From NCBI RefSeq assembly GCF_020532555.1, contig NZ_JAJBBR010000008.1, positions 124,001-188,000 of the forward strand: a stretch of 64,000 nt of DNA. The letters run 5' to 3'. This document shows, in pieces, positions 28,402-36,858 of the stretch. This DNA comes from Microvirga lenta. GTDB lineage: Bacteria > Pseudomonadota > Alphaproteobacteria > Rhizobiales > Beijerinckiaceae. Position 1 is the first letter of the stretch. The number at the start of each line of letters is the position of its first letter. The translations under genes and the position numbers were made by a program. The notes under the pieces are model-generated. The model was not told where the DNA came from. It saw only the letters and a list, made by a program, of their open reading frames with translations, and searched no databases.

Positions 28402-28668
28402 GGAAAATCGGTCCGTTCACGAAGAGATGAGGAGCATCGCCCGCTCTGTGGAGGCTACACTCTTCTAGAGCATTTGCCCGCGGAGGGGACCCGAAAATGC
28501 GGCGTCACAAACCTGTGACTGTAAAACCACAGGGGGAACCTTGCCATATTTCGGCCATTGATGATCCAAGATGCGGCCACGGCTGAGCTTTCTCAAACAG
28601 GCTGTGGCCTATCCTGCCCACCAATGCTCCTCACACGTCTCATAACCAGAAACTGCGAGTTCCTCCTG

Positions 28669-29397
28669 ATGTTCATGAATGCCCCAGCCTTGAGCTTGTC
28701 ACTCCTACGTAAAGCGCTCCGTCTGGGTGCTCTTTTTCTTCTTCCGCTCGTCCTGGCGGCCTGCGTCTCCACCTCGCAGCCCCCGCAGCAGAGCGCGGCT
28801 CCCCGCATCGATCCCACCTACGCGGCCATGTACGGCGCCCGGCCCGACGAGGCCCATCCGCTTCCGGCCCTCGACTTCACGGACGTGGACCCGCGCTACC
28901 TGCGCCGCGAGGTCGCCTATAACGGCCGCGAGGAACCCGGCACGATCGTCGTCGATACGGATGCCCGCTACCTCTATCTCGTGCGCGAAAACGGCCGCGC
29001 CATCCGCTACGGCATCGGCGTCGGCAACGAAGGCATGGCCTGGAGCGGCCGCGCCCGCGTCGGCCGCAAGGCTCCCTGGCCGCGCTGGACGCCCACGCAG
29101 GACATGATCCGCCGCGATCCCGAGCGCAACGCCCGCTGGGCCAGCGGCATGGCCGGCGGCCTCGAAAACCCGCTCGGCGCCCGCGCCCTCTACCTGCACG
29201 ACAACGGCCGCGACACGCTCTACCGTATCCACGGCACCAACGAGCCCTGGTCCATCGGCCAGGCAGTCTCCTCCGGCTGCATCCGGATGTTCAACCACGA
29301 CGTGATCGACCTCTACAACCGCGTTCCCGTGGGCTCTCCCGTGATCGTGCTCAACGGCTCCCGCCGCGGGGACGAAATCCGGGTCTCCTCCTACTAG
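28669..29397 (+). CDS. L,D-transpeptidase lipoprotein
   Basis: 242 aa from the chosen ATG. A lipoprotein signal with lipobox LVLAAC precedes a YkuD domain whose catalytic motif is complete (IHGTNEP, then [11 protein letters not shown] with the nucleophilic cysteine). Such enzymes make 3-3 peptidoglycan cross-links or attach proteins to peptidoglycan in the periplasm. The frame opens further upstream (28558), but only the ATGs at 28669 and 28675 give a normal signal peptide. A palindrome GTCACA-aacc-TGTGAC lies at 28503-28518 upstream. A strong terminator follows. Confidence 0.88.
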   Translation: MFMNAPALSLSLLRKALRLGALFLLPLVLAACVSTSQPPQQSAAPRIDPTYAAMYGARPDEAHPLPALDFTDVDPRYLRREVAYNGREEPGTIVVDTDARYLYLVRENGRAIRYGIGVGNEGMAWSGRARVGRKAPWPRWTPTQDMIRRDPERNARWASGMAGGLENPLGARALYLHDNGRDTLYRIHGTNEPWSIGQAVSSGCIRMFNHDVIDLYNRVPVGSPVIVLNGSRRGDEIRVSSY

Positions 29398-29441
29398 GGC
29401 ACCGCGCGAGGGAAGCCGACCTCGCGAGAAGGCATCTGAGG

Positions 29442-29468
29442 AAAGGACCCCGTCTCCGGGGTCCTTTT
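29442..29468 (+). terminator. Rho-independent terminator
   Basis: Ten-base-pair stem AAAGGACCCC / GGGGTCCTTT with a 6-base loop, ending in a T-run (CCTTTTC). It closes the L,D-transpeptidase gene. Confidence 0.88.
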
Positions 29469-29500
29469 CATGTTCGCTCCCGAACCCATTGCAGGGCCCG

Positions 29501-29530
29501 GTGCGGAAAACCGGATCCACATTTCCGCAC
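29501..29530. repeat. Dispersed palindromic repeat (GTGCGGAAA core)
   Basis: Perfect inverted repeat GTGCGGAAA / TTTCCGCAC around ACCGGATCCACA. Related sequences lie near 34285-34320 and 46970-47001. Confidence 0.65.
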
Positions 29531-29579
29531 GCCGCCCTAGATGGCACCTCGATACCAGGGGTGAGTTCGGGGTGAGTTC

Positions 29580-29960
29580 ATGGGCGACGCGCACTTTTCC
29601 GCACTGAGGATGACGATCCGCATCATCGAGATCGGCGGGATTGCGGTCATCGTTCTCGGCATCCTCGGGGCCAGCGTCGCCGTGCTGTGGCAGCTCGTGA
29701 AGGGCCGCCGGTCGACCACCGACGCCTTCAGCGACTACCGGTCCAATATCGGCCGGGCGATCCTCCTCGGTCTCGAACTCCTGGTCGCGGCGGACATCAT
29801 CAACACGGTCGCCATCGAGCCGACCCTGCAGAGCGTCATCGTGCTCGGCGGCATCGTTCTGATCCGCACGTTCCTGAGCTTCTCGCTCGAAGTGGAGATC
29901 GAGGGCCGCTGGCCCTGGAACAAGCACAGGAACGAGGATCGCCGCTCCTTGAACGGGTGA
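29580..29960 (+). CDS. DUF1622 family membrane protein
   Basis: 126 aa with three hydrophobic helices: IIEIGGIAVIVLGILGASVA, IGRAILLGLELLVAADIINT and LQSVIVLGGIVLIRTFLSF, the pattern of DUF1622. The family has no assigned function. The C-terminus is hydrophilic and basic. Stand-alone gene starting at ATG 29580 after a GGGGTGAG stretch. Confidence 0.88.
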   Translation: MGDAHFSALRMTIRIIEIGGIAVIVLGILGASVAVLWQLVKGRRSTTDAFSDYRSNIGRAILLGLELLVAADIINTVAIEPTLQSVIVLGGIVLIRTFLSFSLEVEIEGRWPWNKHRNEDRRSLNG

Positions 29961-30054
29961 TCCCTTCCGAGATCCGTCCGGCGTTGTCGGCTTTTTTACC
30001 GGTGGTGACGTTTACTCAACGGAAACTGTGCCAGCGGAGGCCGGGAGCCGAGAG

Positions 30055-30825
30055 ATGGATGCGAGAGCCAAATGCCAGGGCTGCCGGAGCAGCGAGCCCC
30101 TGCCCTTCGACTTTACGATGGCCTTCCATCCGATCGTCGATGTCGAGCGGCACGAGGTCTGGGGCTACGAGGCCCTCGTCCGCGGAACGGAAGGACAATC
30201 GGCGGGTTCGATCCTGAACCGGGTCGACGAGGCCAATCTCTACAAGTTCGACCAGAGCTGCCGCGTGAAGGCCATCGAACTCGCGGGCAGGCTCTTCGAG
30301 CCGGACAGCGACACGCGGCTCTCCATCAACTTCATGCCGAACGCGGTCTACGAGCCGTCCGCCTGCATCAGGGCATCCCTCGAGGCCGCCCGCCGCGTAG
30401 GCTTCAACCCGCACCGCATCATGTTCGAGTTCACCGAGAACGAACGGATGAGCGATACGGGCCACGTGGCCCGCATCATCGCGGAGTACAAGCGGCTCGG
30501 CTTCATCACCGCCATCGACGATTTCGGCGCGGGCCATGCGGGCCTCAACCTTCTCGCGCGCTTCCAGCCGGACCTGATCAAGATCGACATGGAACTGATC
30601 CGCGGCATCGGCGATTCCGCGGCCCGGCGGGCGATCGTCGCCGGCATCATGCTGATGGCGCGCACGTTGGACATCGCGATCATCGCGGAAGGAATCGAGA
30701 CGCCCGCCGAGCTCCATGCCCTGCGGGACGCCGGCATCCGGCTGTTCCAGGGCTACCTGTTCGCCAAGCCCGTCATCGAGCAGCTTCCGGCCGTCGCCTT
30801 CGAGCAGGCGGCTCAGGCGGTCTAG
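30055..30825 (+). CDS. EAL-domain cyclic-di-GMP phosphodiesterase
   Basis: 256 aa single EAL domain. All residues needed for c-di-GMP hydrolysis appear: YEALVRG, INFMPN, FEFTENE, AIDDFGAG, LIKIDME, IIAEGIETP and FQGYLFAKP. The N-terminus has a CxxC pair (KCQGCRSS), as in several stand-alone EAL proteins; it may bind metal or be redox-active. No membrane segment or GGDEF domain. Likely lowers c-di-GMP and so affects motility or biofilm formation. The ATG at 30055 follows GGGAG; an in-frame ATG at 30028 is less likely. Confidence 0.92.
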   Translation: MDARAKCQGCRSSEPLPFDFTMAFHPIVDVERHEVWGYEALVRGTEGQSAGSILNRVDEANLYKFDQSCRVKAIELAGRLFEPDSDTRLSINFMPNAVYEPSACIRASLEAARRVGFNPHRIMFEFTENERMSDTGHVARIIAEYKRLGFITAIDDFGAGHAGLNLLARFQPDLIKIDMELIRGIGDSAARRAIVAGIMLMARTLDIAIIAEGIETPAELHALRDAGIRLFQGYLFAKPVIEQLPAVAFEQAAQAV

Positions 30826-31042
30826 AGCCCTTCCCGTCCGGTATTGACCGGCTGCGGCTCAGCTTCTAGGAAGCGATGCCCGGCCACAGCCGCCGCCGCC
30901 CTTCCAGTGTCCGTCGGCTCCCATCCAGACCCTTCATCGCGCCCAGACCGCTTGGTCGGCGAACCTTGAGGCGCGCCCCGCAGCGCAGCGGCTCGACGGG
31001 TCGATTTCCCTCCTCACGTCAGCGCCCGTCCCGCGACCCGGA

Positions 31043-31069
31043 CCCGTCCGGACTTCGCAGGCGGACGGG
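31043..31069. other. Hairpin just upstream of the alpha/beta hydrolase gene
   Basis: Inverted repeat CCCGTCCG / CGGACGGG with a 10-base spacing, followed by CTTCTCC. It lies 18 bases before the hydrolase start codon, so it is either a weak terminator of upstream transcription or a structure in the 5' leader. Confidence 0.4.
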
Positions 31070-31087
31070 CTTCTCCGGCAAATCATC

Positions 31088-31903
31088 ATGAATTTCGAGA
31101 CAGGTCTCTTCCTCGACAAAATTCCCTACGTGAAAGCAGGCTCCGGGCCGAACCCCATCGTGGTGTTCAACGGCGGGCAGGCTTTCGTGCGGCGTCCCGC
31201 TCCTTCCCGCACCAGCCGCGACGCGAAACGCATCGCCCGGATGCTGCCGGAGGGACGGCCGTTCTACGTCTTCGGCTACGATCCCGCGCCGCCGGCCGAG
31301 TACAGCATCGAGACCATCGCCCGCGACTTCGCCGAGATCCTGCGCAAGGAGATCGGCCCGGCGACCGTCATGGGCATCTCGTTCGGCGGCTTCGTCGCCG
31401 CGCGGCTCGCCGCCGAGCATCCCGACCTCGTCCGCGAGTTGATCCTGACCGTCAGCGCCCATCGCTTCTCCCCCGAGGGACGGCGCAGCATCGCCCGGCA
31501 GATCGAATGCGCCCGCACGGGCGATTTCGCGGGATTGCTCGACGAGTTCGGCATGGTCTTCCGGCGCCCGTGGCTCAACTGGCTCGTCCGGTTGCGCTTT
31601 CGCATGGAGCGCAAGCGGCTGCACGAGAAGATGAACGATCCGGACGTGATCGTCCGCGGGCTGAGCGCGGTCGCGTCGGAGGATTTCGGCCGGGATCCCG
31701 CCTGGCTGAAGCGCATCGCGGCCCCGACCCTGATCGTGGGCGGCACCCGTGACCAGTTCTTCGACGTGACGGCGATGGAGGAAGCGGCCCGCGCGATCCC
31801 CAATGCGCGCCTCGCGCTGTTCGAGAACGAGACCCACATGCTGCCGGTCGAGCGTCCGGGAGACGTGGCGCGCAGGATCGCGGATTTCCTGTCCCGTCCC
31901 TGA
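31088..31903 (+). CDS. Alpha/beta hydrolase
   Basis: 271 aa alpha/beta-hydrolase fold. The nucleophile elbow is GISFGG; the acid is likely in VGGTRDQFFD and the histidine in NETHMLPVERP. The oxyanion region IVVFNGGQAF lacks the usual HG, so details differ from classic esterases. No signal peptide, cytoplasmic. Substrate unknown. Confidence 0.85.
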   Translation: MNFETGLFLDKIPYVKAGSGPNPIVVFNGGQAFVRRPAPSRTSRDAKRIARMLPEGRPFYVFGYDPAPPAEYSIETIARDFAEILRKEIGPATVMGISFGGFVAARLAAEHPDLVRELILTVSAHRFSPEGRRSIARQIECARTGDFAGLLDEFGMVFRRPWLNWLVRLRFRMERKRLHEKMNDPDVIVRGLSAVASEDFGRDPAWLKRIAAPTLIVGGTRDQFFDVTAMEEAARAIPNARLALFENETHMLPVERPGDVARRIADFLSRP

Positions 31904-31996
31904 CGGGCCGCGAACGCGGACGCCGCGTCGATTTTCGCCGCCTGCGCGTTATGTTCGGTGTCGTCCTGCGTGAGTCGAAGTCGAGGATAGTGGAAT

Positions 31997-32272
31997 ATGG
32001 CCAAGGAAACCAAAGCACCTGCAACGCTCATTCCCCCGAACGAGGCGGCGATCGTCACCGCGAGCAACATGACGGAGCTGGAACTGGTGCTGCCGGATAT
32101 GGGCGACGAGGATCTGCCCGAGATCGCCATCTTCCTCGTCGCCTGCGCCATGCGTTTCCACAGCGACCCCGGTTTCGTGCAGGAGCAGCTGGAATGGCTG
32201 GTCAGAATGCACGACACGGAGGTCGACGAGGGCATGAAGCCGAGCGAGCTGAACTCCTCCAACGACGATTGA
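31997..32272 (+). CDS. Conserved small acidic protein of unknown function
   Basis: 91 aa, acidic. N-terminus MAKETKAPATLIPPNEAAIV, a predicted helical centre (EIAIFLVACAMRFHSDPGFV) and an acidic tail. I do not recognise a named family. GAGGA lies 10 bases before the ATG. It converges on an L,D-transpeptidase gene. Confidence 0.6.
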   Translation: MAKETKAPATLIPPNEAAIVTASNMTELELVLPDMGDEDLPEIAIFLVACAMRFHSDPGFVQEQLEWLVRMHDTEVDEGMKPSELNSSNDD

Positions 32273-32308
32273 CCGTCGGAGGCTCGCGCCGATGCGCCCG
32301 CGAAGGCC

Positions 32309-33289
32309 CTAGTCGAGGAAGGTCACCTCGGTGCCCTTCTCGACCATTTCCGCGAGCTCTTCCGCATCCCAGTTCGTCAAGCGGACGCAGCCGTGCGAAT
32401 AGGTCTTGCCCACCTTCGCGGGCTCGGGCGTGCCGTGGATGCCGTAGGACTCGATGGAAAGATCGATCCAGACCGAACCGACCGGGTTGTTCGGTCCCGG
32501 TGCGACGACGAACTTCTCCTTCGAGTCCACCCCCTCGAAGGAATATTCCGGATTGTAGGTGTAGGTCGGGTTCTTGGCGATCGCCTCGACCTTGTGCGTG
32601 CCGTCGGGAGCGGGCTTCTCCTCGCTGCCGATGGTGGCCGGATACACCGCGATCAGCGACCCGTCCTCGGCAAGGGCGCGCAGGGCGCGCTCGCTCTTGA
32701 GCACCTCGATCTTCTTGACCTTCTTGGCCTGATCGCTTCCGTCGGTTGCGACATTCGCCACCAGGATGGTCGTGCCGGCCTTGTCGAAGCTCTTGTTGGG
32801 ATTCAGCGCCTTCAACAGGTCCGCATCCATGTGGAATTTCTCGGCCAGCAGTTCCCGTGCGCTCGTGTAGGAGAGACGCTCGAGGTCGGCCTGCGCCTTC
32901 AGCTTGTCCGGGATCTCGTCGACGAAGGGGCCGTTCACGTCGTCTTCGCTGATCGTATATTCCTTCAGCACCGGATCGGACGATGTCCCGGTGAGCTTCG
33001 ACCACAGCTCCTCGTCGAGCTTGCCGTCGGCCTGGAGGTTGTTCTCCTTCTCGAAGGCTTCGATGGCGTTCTGCAGGTTCTCGCCCTGATAGCCGTCGAT
33101 GACGCCGGGGGAGAAGCGGGCGCGGTCGAGCAGGACCTGCGCCTTGATCATGGTGGGGCTGATGCCGCTCTCCTTCTGGGCAGAGAGGTCGGCCTTGTTG
33201 ACCTCTTCCAGGGTCAGTGACTGCGCCTGAGCCGGTGCGGCAAGAACCACCCCCCAGATGCCGAGTAACGCAACAGCCGCCGTTTTCAT
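32309..33289 (-). CDS. Periplasmic L,D-transpeptidase with peptidoglycan-binding domain
   Basis: 326 aa. Sec signal peptide (MKTAAVALLGIWGVVLAAPA, cleavage after AQA), a helical peptidoglycan-binding-like domain (KAQVLLDRARFSPGVIDGYQ), a LysM-like stretch (LAEKFHMDADLLKALNPN) and a YkuD catalytic domain with IHGTPEP and YSHGCVRLTNWD, the nucleophilic cysteine intact. Forms 3-3 cross-links or anchors outer-membrane proteins to peptidoglycan. It is a second L,D-transpeptidase unlike the lipoprotein at 28669. Confidence 0.93.
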   Translation of the reverse strand: MKTAAVALLGIWGVVLAAPAQAQSLTLEEVNKADLSAQKESGISPTMIKAQVLLDRARFSPGVIDGYQGENLQNAIEAFEKENNLQADGKLDEELWSKLTGTSSDPVLKEYTISEDDVNGPFVDEIPDKLKAQADLERLSYTSARELLAEKFHMDADLLKALNPNKSFDKAGTTILVANVATDGSDQAKKVKKIEVLKSERALRALAEDGSLIAVYPATIGSEEKPAPDGTHKVEAIAKNPTYTYNPEYSFEGVDSKEKFVVAPGPNNPVGSVWIDLSIESYGIHGTPEPAKVGKTYSHGCVRLTNWDAEELAEMVEKGTEVTFLD

Positions 33290-33354
33290 TGTTCACTCCA
33301 TCCTGTTTGTCTTCCGTGACAAGGGATGAAGGCGGCCCGGTGTTCCGATTTTTG

Positions 33355-34107
33355 TCACTGGCAGATGCGGTAATCCCCTTTGCGGGCACGCATGTCGAGG
33401 TGCAGGTGATCGCCGTGGGCGGCGTCGGAGCCGGGCCCCAGCACGGTGGTGAAGATGGGGCACGCCCCCGTCCGCACCGCCTTCTGGAACGCGGCCTCGG
33501 GCGATTCCTCATGATGCGTGCCGATGTTGAGCGGGTCCCGCTTGGCGAACGCGAACCCCATGATATCCACCGCGTTGCCGAAAGCATGCTCGCTGAGCTT
33601 GCCGCCCGAGCGCTGATCCCGGCACTGATAGGACGTTCCGACGAACAGCTTCGTCGGCTTGCTCTGGAGGTGCTTTTCGGCCTCGACCGCGAGCACCTCG
33701 CGGCTCCAGCGCACCAGGTTCTCGGCGAGCGGACAGGTCATGACCGCGGCGGGAGAAATTTCGAGATCGTCCGGCAAGGCCGTGACACGCACGGTCTCCC
33801 GAACGGTGCAGGCCCGGTCCTGAATATCCGGGCGGACCTCGAACTTGACCCCCAGTTGAGCGAGGCGCTCGATGCAGGTTCCCTCCCCCGGCTCGGCCTG
33901 GGCCTGGGCCTGGGAGGCATCCGGCGGCTTCGCCGGTTCGGCGGCAGGCTGGGCCGTCTCCGGCGCAGGCGGGGCAGCCGTCTCGGGCCTCGGCGGCGGC
34001 AATGGCGGAACGGCATCCTCCACCGCGCCCGCAGGGACGGCTCCGATGAGGGACAGGGCCAGCAGGCCTCCGATCCAGTTGATTGCTGGCTTCCGGCGCA
34101 TGGGCAT
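33355..34107 (-). CDS. Extensin-like family protein
   Basis: 250 aa. N-terminal signal-anchor (INWIGGLLALSLIGAVPAGA), a Pro/Ala/Glu-rich linker and an extensin-like C-terminal domain: TSYQCRDQRSGGKLSEHAFG, AVDIMGFAF and GDHLHLDM hold the conserved histidines and aspartate of a zinc-peptidase-like fold related to D,D-carboxypeptidases. Probably periplasmic and acting on peptidoglycan, which suits the adjacent L,D-transpeptidase gene 65 bases downstream. ATG 34107 follows CGGAG; a longer frame upstream lacks support. Confidence 0.88.
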   Translation of the reverse strand: MPMRRKPAINWIGGLLALSLIGAVPAGAVEDAVPPLPPPRPETAAPPAPETAQPAAEPAKPPDASQAQAQAEPGEGTCIERLAQLGVKFEVRPDIQDRACTVRETVRVTALPDDLEISPAAVMTCPLAENLVRWSREVLAVEAEKHLQSKPTKLFVGTSYQCRDQRSGGKLSEHAFGNAVDIMGFAFAKRDPLNIGTHHEESPEAAFQKAVRTGACPIFTTVLGPGSDAAHGDHLHLDMRARKGDYRICQ

Positions 34108-34279
34108 GGCAACTCCGCCCCAGCGGGTGCTGAGGCTTCTCCTCCGGGACAACGGCTGCCCCGCGGCGGACGTTCCGCTTAAGGTGGCGCTTCGGCATCG
34201 GGCGGCCCGAAGCGGCTTTGCGCGCCGGAGCGTCCCCTTCGGAAGCCGCCCCATGCTCCATTCCAAGGGCGCGCACCGT

Positions 34280-34322
34280 TCGGGGCGAGAATCCGGGTCC
34301 ACTTTTTCGCACGATGCGCTAG
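34280..34322. repeat. Dispersed repeat related to the GTGCGGAAA family
   Basis: Contains TCCGGGTCCACTTTTTCGCA followed by CGATGCGCT, matching in reverse complement the repeat near 46970-47001. Confidence 0.5.
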
Positions 34323-34354
34323 CATCGGGGCGATTTGCCATGGAAGGACAGACG

Positions 34355-34513
34355 ATGCTCCGCGCTCTCTCCCTCGCCATCCTGATCGCCGCCGCCGGTC
34401 CCGGCGTCGCGGTCGAGCCGGCCGGTTCCCCGATCCTCGTCGCACAGCAGCAGACCGCCCCTCAGGCGACCCCGAAGCGCGACTGCGAGAGAAGTCAGGA
34501 AGGCATCAGCTGA
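34355..34513 (+). CDS. Small secreted peptide of unknown function
   Basis: 52 aa: signal-peptide-like start (MLRALSLAILIAAAGPGVAV) and a short polar mature part ending DCERSQEGIS. GGAAGGA lies 6 bases before the ATG at 34355; an in-frame ATG at 34340 is possible. One cysteine. Function unknown. Confidence 0.5.
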   Translation: MLRALSLAILIAAAGPGVAVEPAGSPILVAQQQTAPQATPKRDCERSQEGIS

Positions 34514-34605
34514 AGCTGACGGCCTGATCCCCCTTCGGGCCGAGCCGCCTCTTCCGTGAGCCGGGCTGGCGGCCGCCGCAAGCGCGGCCGGTGGCGCGGG
34601 CAGGC

Positions 34606-34863
34606 TTACTTGTGCCGCAGCCGCCGGGCATTCGCCCGCACGTGCCGGCGATAGCCCCTCACGACCTTGTGCGCCGATCCGCCCGCCGCGACCGTCATGG
34701 CGGCCTCGGCGAACGCGCTGACCTTCTCGGTGACCATCAGCATGTTCTCCGCCGCGGAGCCGCGGCCGGAGGCGATCTGCATCATGCGCGTCCAGATCAC
34801 CGCCTGCGCTTCCATCGCAAGCAGAGAGGTATCCGCAGCCAGCTTCATCCAGGGCAATATCAT
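34606..34863 (-). CDS. Small helical protein of unknown function
   Basis: 85 aa, rich in Ala and Met, with a basic C-terminus (VVRGYRRHVRANARRLRHK). The middle (SAAENMLMVTEKVSAFAEAA) looks like the helical repeat of phasin-type granule proteins, but similarity is too weak to name it. AAGGA precedes the ATG at 34863. It is divergent from the flotillin operon. Confidence 0.6.
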   Translation of the reverse strand: MILPWMKLAADTSLLAMEAQAVIWTRMMQIASGRGSAAENMLMVTEKVSAFAEAAMTVAAGGSAHKVVRGYRRHVRANARRLRHK

Positions 34864-34981
34864 CGCACATCCTTTACGACATCGGCCGCAGGTCAACAAC
34901 CTCGGGCGGGTCCATTGGATCCGTTGTTTCCAAGACCTGCCTGCCGCCGCACAGGAAACGATATTCGATAGCTCGGCCTTG

Positions 34982-35002
34982 AAGTGACGAAATAAGTCAC
35001 TT
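34982..35002. promoter_or_regulatory. Operator-like dyad upstream of the PspA-flotillin operon
   Basis: Perfect inverted repeat AAGTGAC-N7-GTCACTT, ending 11 bases before the start codon of the first gene of the operon and within an AT-rich patch. The position suits a repressor site. The cognate regulator is unknown. Confidence 0.5.
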
Positions 35003-35013
35003 AATATCGTTTC

Positions 35014-36165
35014 ATGAAGCTCAAGACACCGCTCCCATCATCCAGCCTCCGCTACGTCCTGCATCTCGGGCAGGAAGAGCAGGCTGCGGTCGCGGACACT
35101 TTTGCCCGGTACGGTTTCCTGCTGGAGACGCTCGACCGGATTGCGGAGCGCGAAGGCATCAGGGCCGATGTCGTCCGGCTCCAGAAACTCGCCTACGAAC
35201 AGATCCGCACCGAGACGCAGCTTCCGGCTCAGATGGTTCTCCTGGGGATCCGCGATTTCGCGGCCCGGCGGACATCCGGGGAGGACGTGCCCGGCATTCC
35301 TCTCGACGAGAAGCTCTACGCCATCAAGGGCCCCACCACGCTTACGCTCGCCACCGTCCGTGGCCGGCTAGCCGTCCATTACGACGTCGCCGGCTATGGC
35401 GAAGGCTGGCGCGGATCAGCGCCAGCCCGCCTCGTCCCCACCGACACGGGCTCCGAGCTCGTCGTCGGCGTCAAACCGTTCATTCGTCCAGCAGAGGAGA
35501 AGTCCATGGCTTATGAAGGCATTCTATCCCGTGTCGGCCGATTGGTGGCAGGCTTCGCCCATGCCGCGGTCGACAAGGCGGAACAGGCCGATCCGGTGAC
35601 GATCGTCGAACAGGCGATCCGGGAGATCGACCGCGAGGCCGAGGAAGCCCGCGCCGCGCTGGGCAAGCACACCGCCGAGCAGCACAGGCTCGAAAGCCGC
35701 AGCAGGGAGCTGAACGCGGAGATGGCGACCCTTTCCGACAGGATCGCCACGGCGCTTCAGCAGGGACGCGAGGATCTGGCGAAGGCCGGGATCGAGCGAC
35801 AGATCGATATCGAAGCGCAGATCTCCGCCCTCGAGGTTGCCATCGCCGACGTCAACGAGCGCATCCAGGAGGCCCAGGGAGCCGTCCAGGCCGTCATCGC
35901 AGCCCGTCGTGAGGGAGAGACTCGTCTCGCGGAGCTGAAGCGCTCCCTGACCCGGGAACAGGCTGCCGGCGCGCCCGGCGCTTCCCGGTCCGCCCCTCCC
36001 GGGGAAAAGGCCTTCCGGTCCCTTGAAACCATCTCCCGCGTCACCGGCGTCCCCTCCTCCGGCGGCACTCCGCACGCATCCCAGATGAACGAACTCGAAC
36101 GGCTCCACCGGGACAAGACGGTCGAGGAGCGCCTCGCGGCCTTCAAGGCCCGGAGCGGCCAATAG
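35014..36165 (+). CDS. PspA/IM30 coiled-coil protein with TnpB-like N-terminal domain
   Basis: 383 aa in two parts. Residues about 165-383 are a PspA/IM30-like helical membrane-stress protein (MAYEGILSRVGRLVAGFAHA, then a long charged coiled coil). Residues 1-164 form an extra domain: VVRLQKLAYEQIRTETQLPA, QMVLLGIRDFAARR, IPLDEKLYAIKGPTTLTLAT, VRGRLAVHYDVAGY and GSELVVGVKPF follow in order the N-terminal (wedge/REC) region of TnpB-type transposon nucleases. No RuvC motifs follow. An internal ATG at 35506 with GAGGAGA 7 bases upstream could make PspA alone. First gene of a PspA - YqiJ-like - flotillin operon (12 and 24 bases between genes). The TnpB link is my reading of motif order, not a search result. 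Confidence 0.8.
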   Translation: MKLKTPLPSSSLRYVLHLGQEEQAAVADTFARYGFLLETLDRIAEREGIRADVVRLQKLAYEQIRTETQLPAQMVLLGIRDFAARRTSGEDVPGIPLDEKLYAIKGPTTLTLATVRGRLAVHYDVAGYGEGWRGSAPARLVPTDTGSELVVGVKPFIRPAEEKSMAYEGILSRVGRLVAGFAHAAVDKAEQADPVTIVEQAIREIDREAEEARAALGKHTAEQHRLESRSRELNAEMATLSDRIATALQQGREDLAKAGIERQIDIEAQISALEVAIADVNERIQEAQGAVQAVIAARREGETRLAELKRSLTREQAAGAPGASRSAPPGEKAFRSLETISRVTGVPSSGGTPHASQMNELERLHRDKTVEERLAAFKARSGQ

Positions 36166-36177
36166 CCGGAGAACGAA

Positions 36178-36834
36178 ATGGATGCCCTCCTTTCACCCGG
36201 CTACCAGCCGTTCGCGGTCGCGGGCCTCGTCATGGCGGGCCTGGTTCTCATCGAGACGGTCTCGCTGGTCGGGGGCTTCTCCCTCAGCCACTTCATCGAC
36301 AAGGGAGTCGATGTCGACGCCTATGACGGCCACCATGCCGATCTCGGCGGCGCCGGCTGGCTGGGCGGCATGTTGGGCTGGGTCAATGCCGGCCGGGTTC
36401 CGGCATTGATCTTCCTCATCGTCTGGCTCGCATCCTTCGCCGTGGCAGGTTTCGTGATCCAGACCGTCGCCATCGGCGTGTGGACTGCGTTGCCCACCCT
36501 GGCCGCCAGTCTTGCCGCGTTCCTGCTTGCCACTCCAGCGACGCGTTTCACGACGCGCCTGGTCTCCTTCATCATCCCGCGCGAGGAAACCTACGTGGTT
36601 TCCAACGACGACCTCGTCGGGCGGGTCGCGGAGGTCACGCTCGGGCCGCTCGACCAGGGGCCGCCCGGACGCGTGAAGGTCAGGGACGCCCACGGGAACT
36701 GGCACTTCCTCATCGCCAAAGTCGCAGACGGCCACGCCCCCGTCCCGGTCGGAGGACAGGCCCTCCTCGTCGACAGGAGCGGATCGACATTCCTCGTCGT
36801 ACCTGCGCCCGACGAACTCAAAGCAAGCTCTTAA
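36178..36834 (+). CDS. YqiJ-like membrane protein with OB-fold domain
   Basis: 218 aa. Three membrane segments (FAVAGLVMAGLVLIETVSLV, ALIFLIVWLASFAVAGFVIQ, LPTLAASLAAFLLATPATRF) precede a cytoplasmic OB-fold/NfeD-like domain (DLVGRVAEVTLGPLDQGPPG, VKVRDAHGNWHFLIAKV). Proteins of this type pair with flotillins (YqiJ-YqiK in E. coli, YuaF-FloT in Bacillus) and organise membrane domains. The flotillin gene follows directly. Confidence 0.88.
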   Translation: MDALLSPGYQPFAVAGLVMAGLVLIETVSLVGGFSLSHFIDKGVDVDAYDGHHADLGGAGWLGGMLGWVNAGRVPALIFLIVWLASFAVAGFVIQTVAIGVWTALPTLAASLAAFLLATPATRFTTRLVSFIIPREETYVVSNDDLVGRVAEVTLGPLDQGPPGRVKVRDAHGNWHFLIAKVADGHAPVPVGGQALLVDRSGSTFLVVPAPDELKASS

Positions 36835-36858
36835 GACAAAACCTTCCGGAGACCACCT

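Noticed and set aside
35014..35505. An intact IS200/IS605 or IS607 element giving the TnpB-like segment
   Set aside because: No TnpA, no RuvC region and no left or right end hairpins; the segment continues in frame into the PspA domain, so it is not a transposon as it stands.
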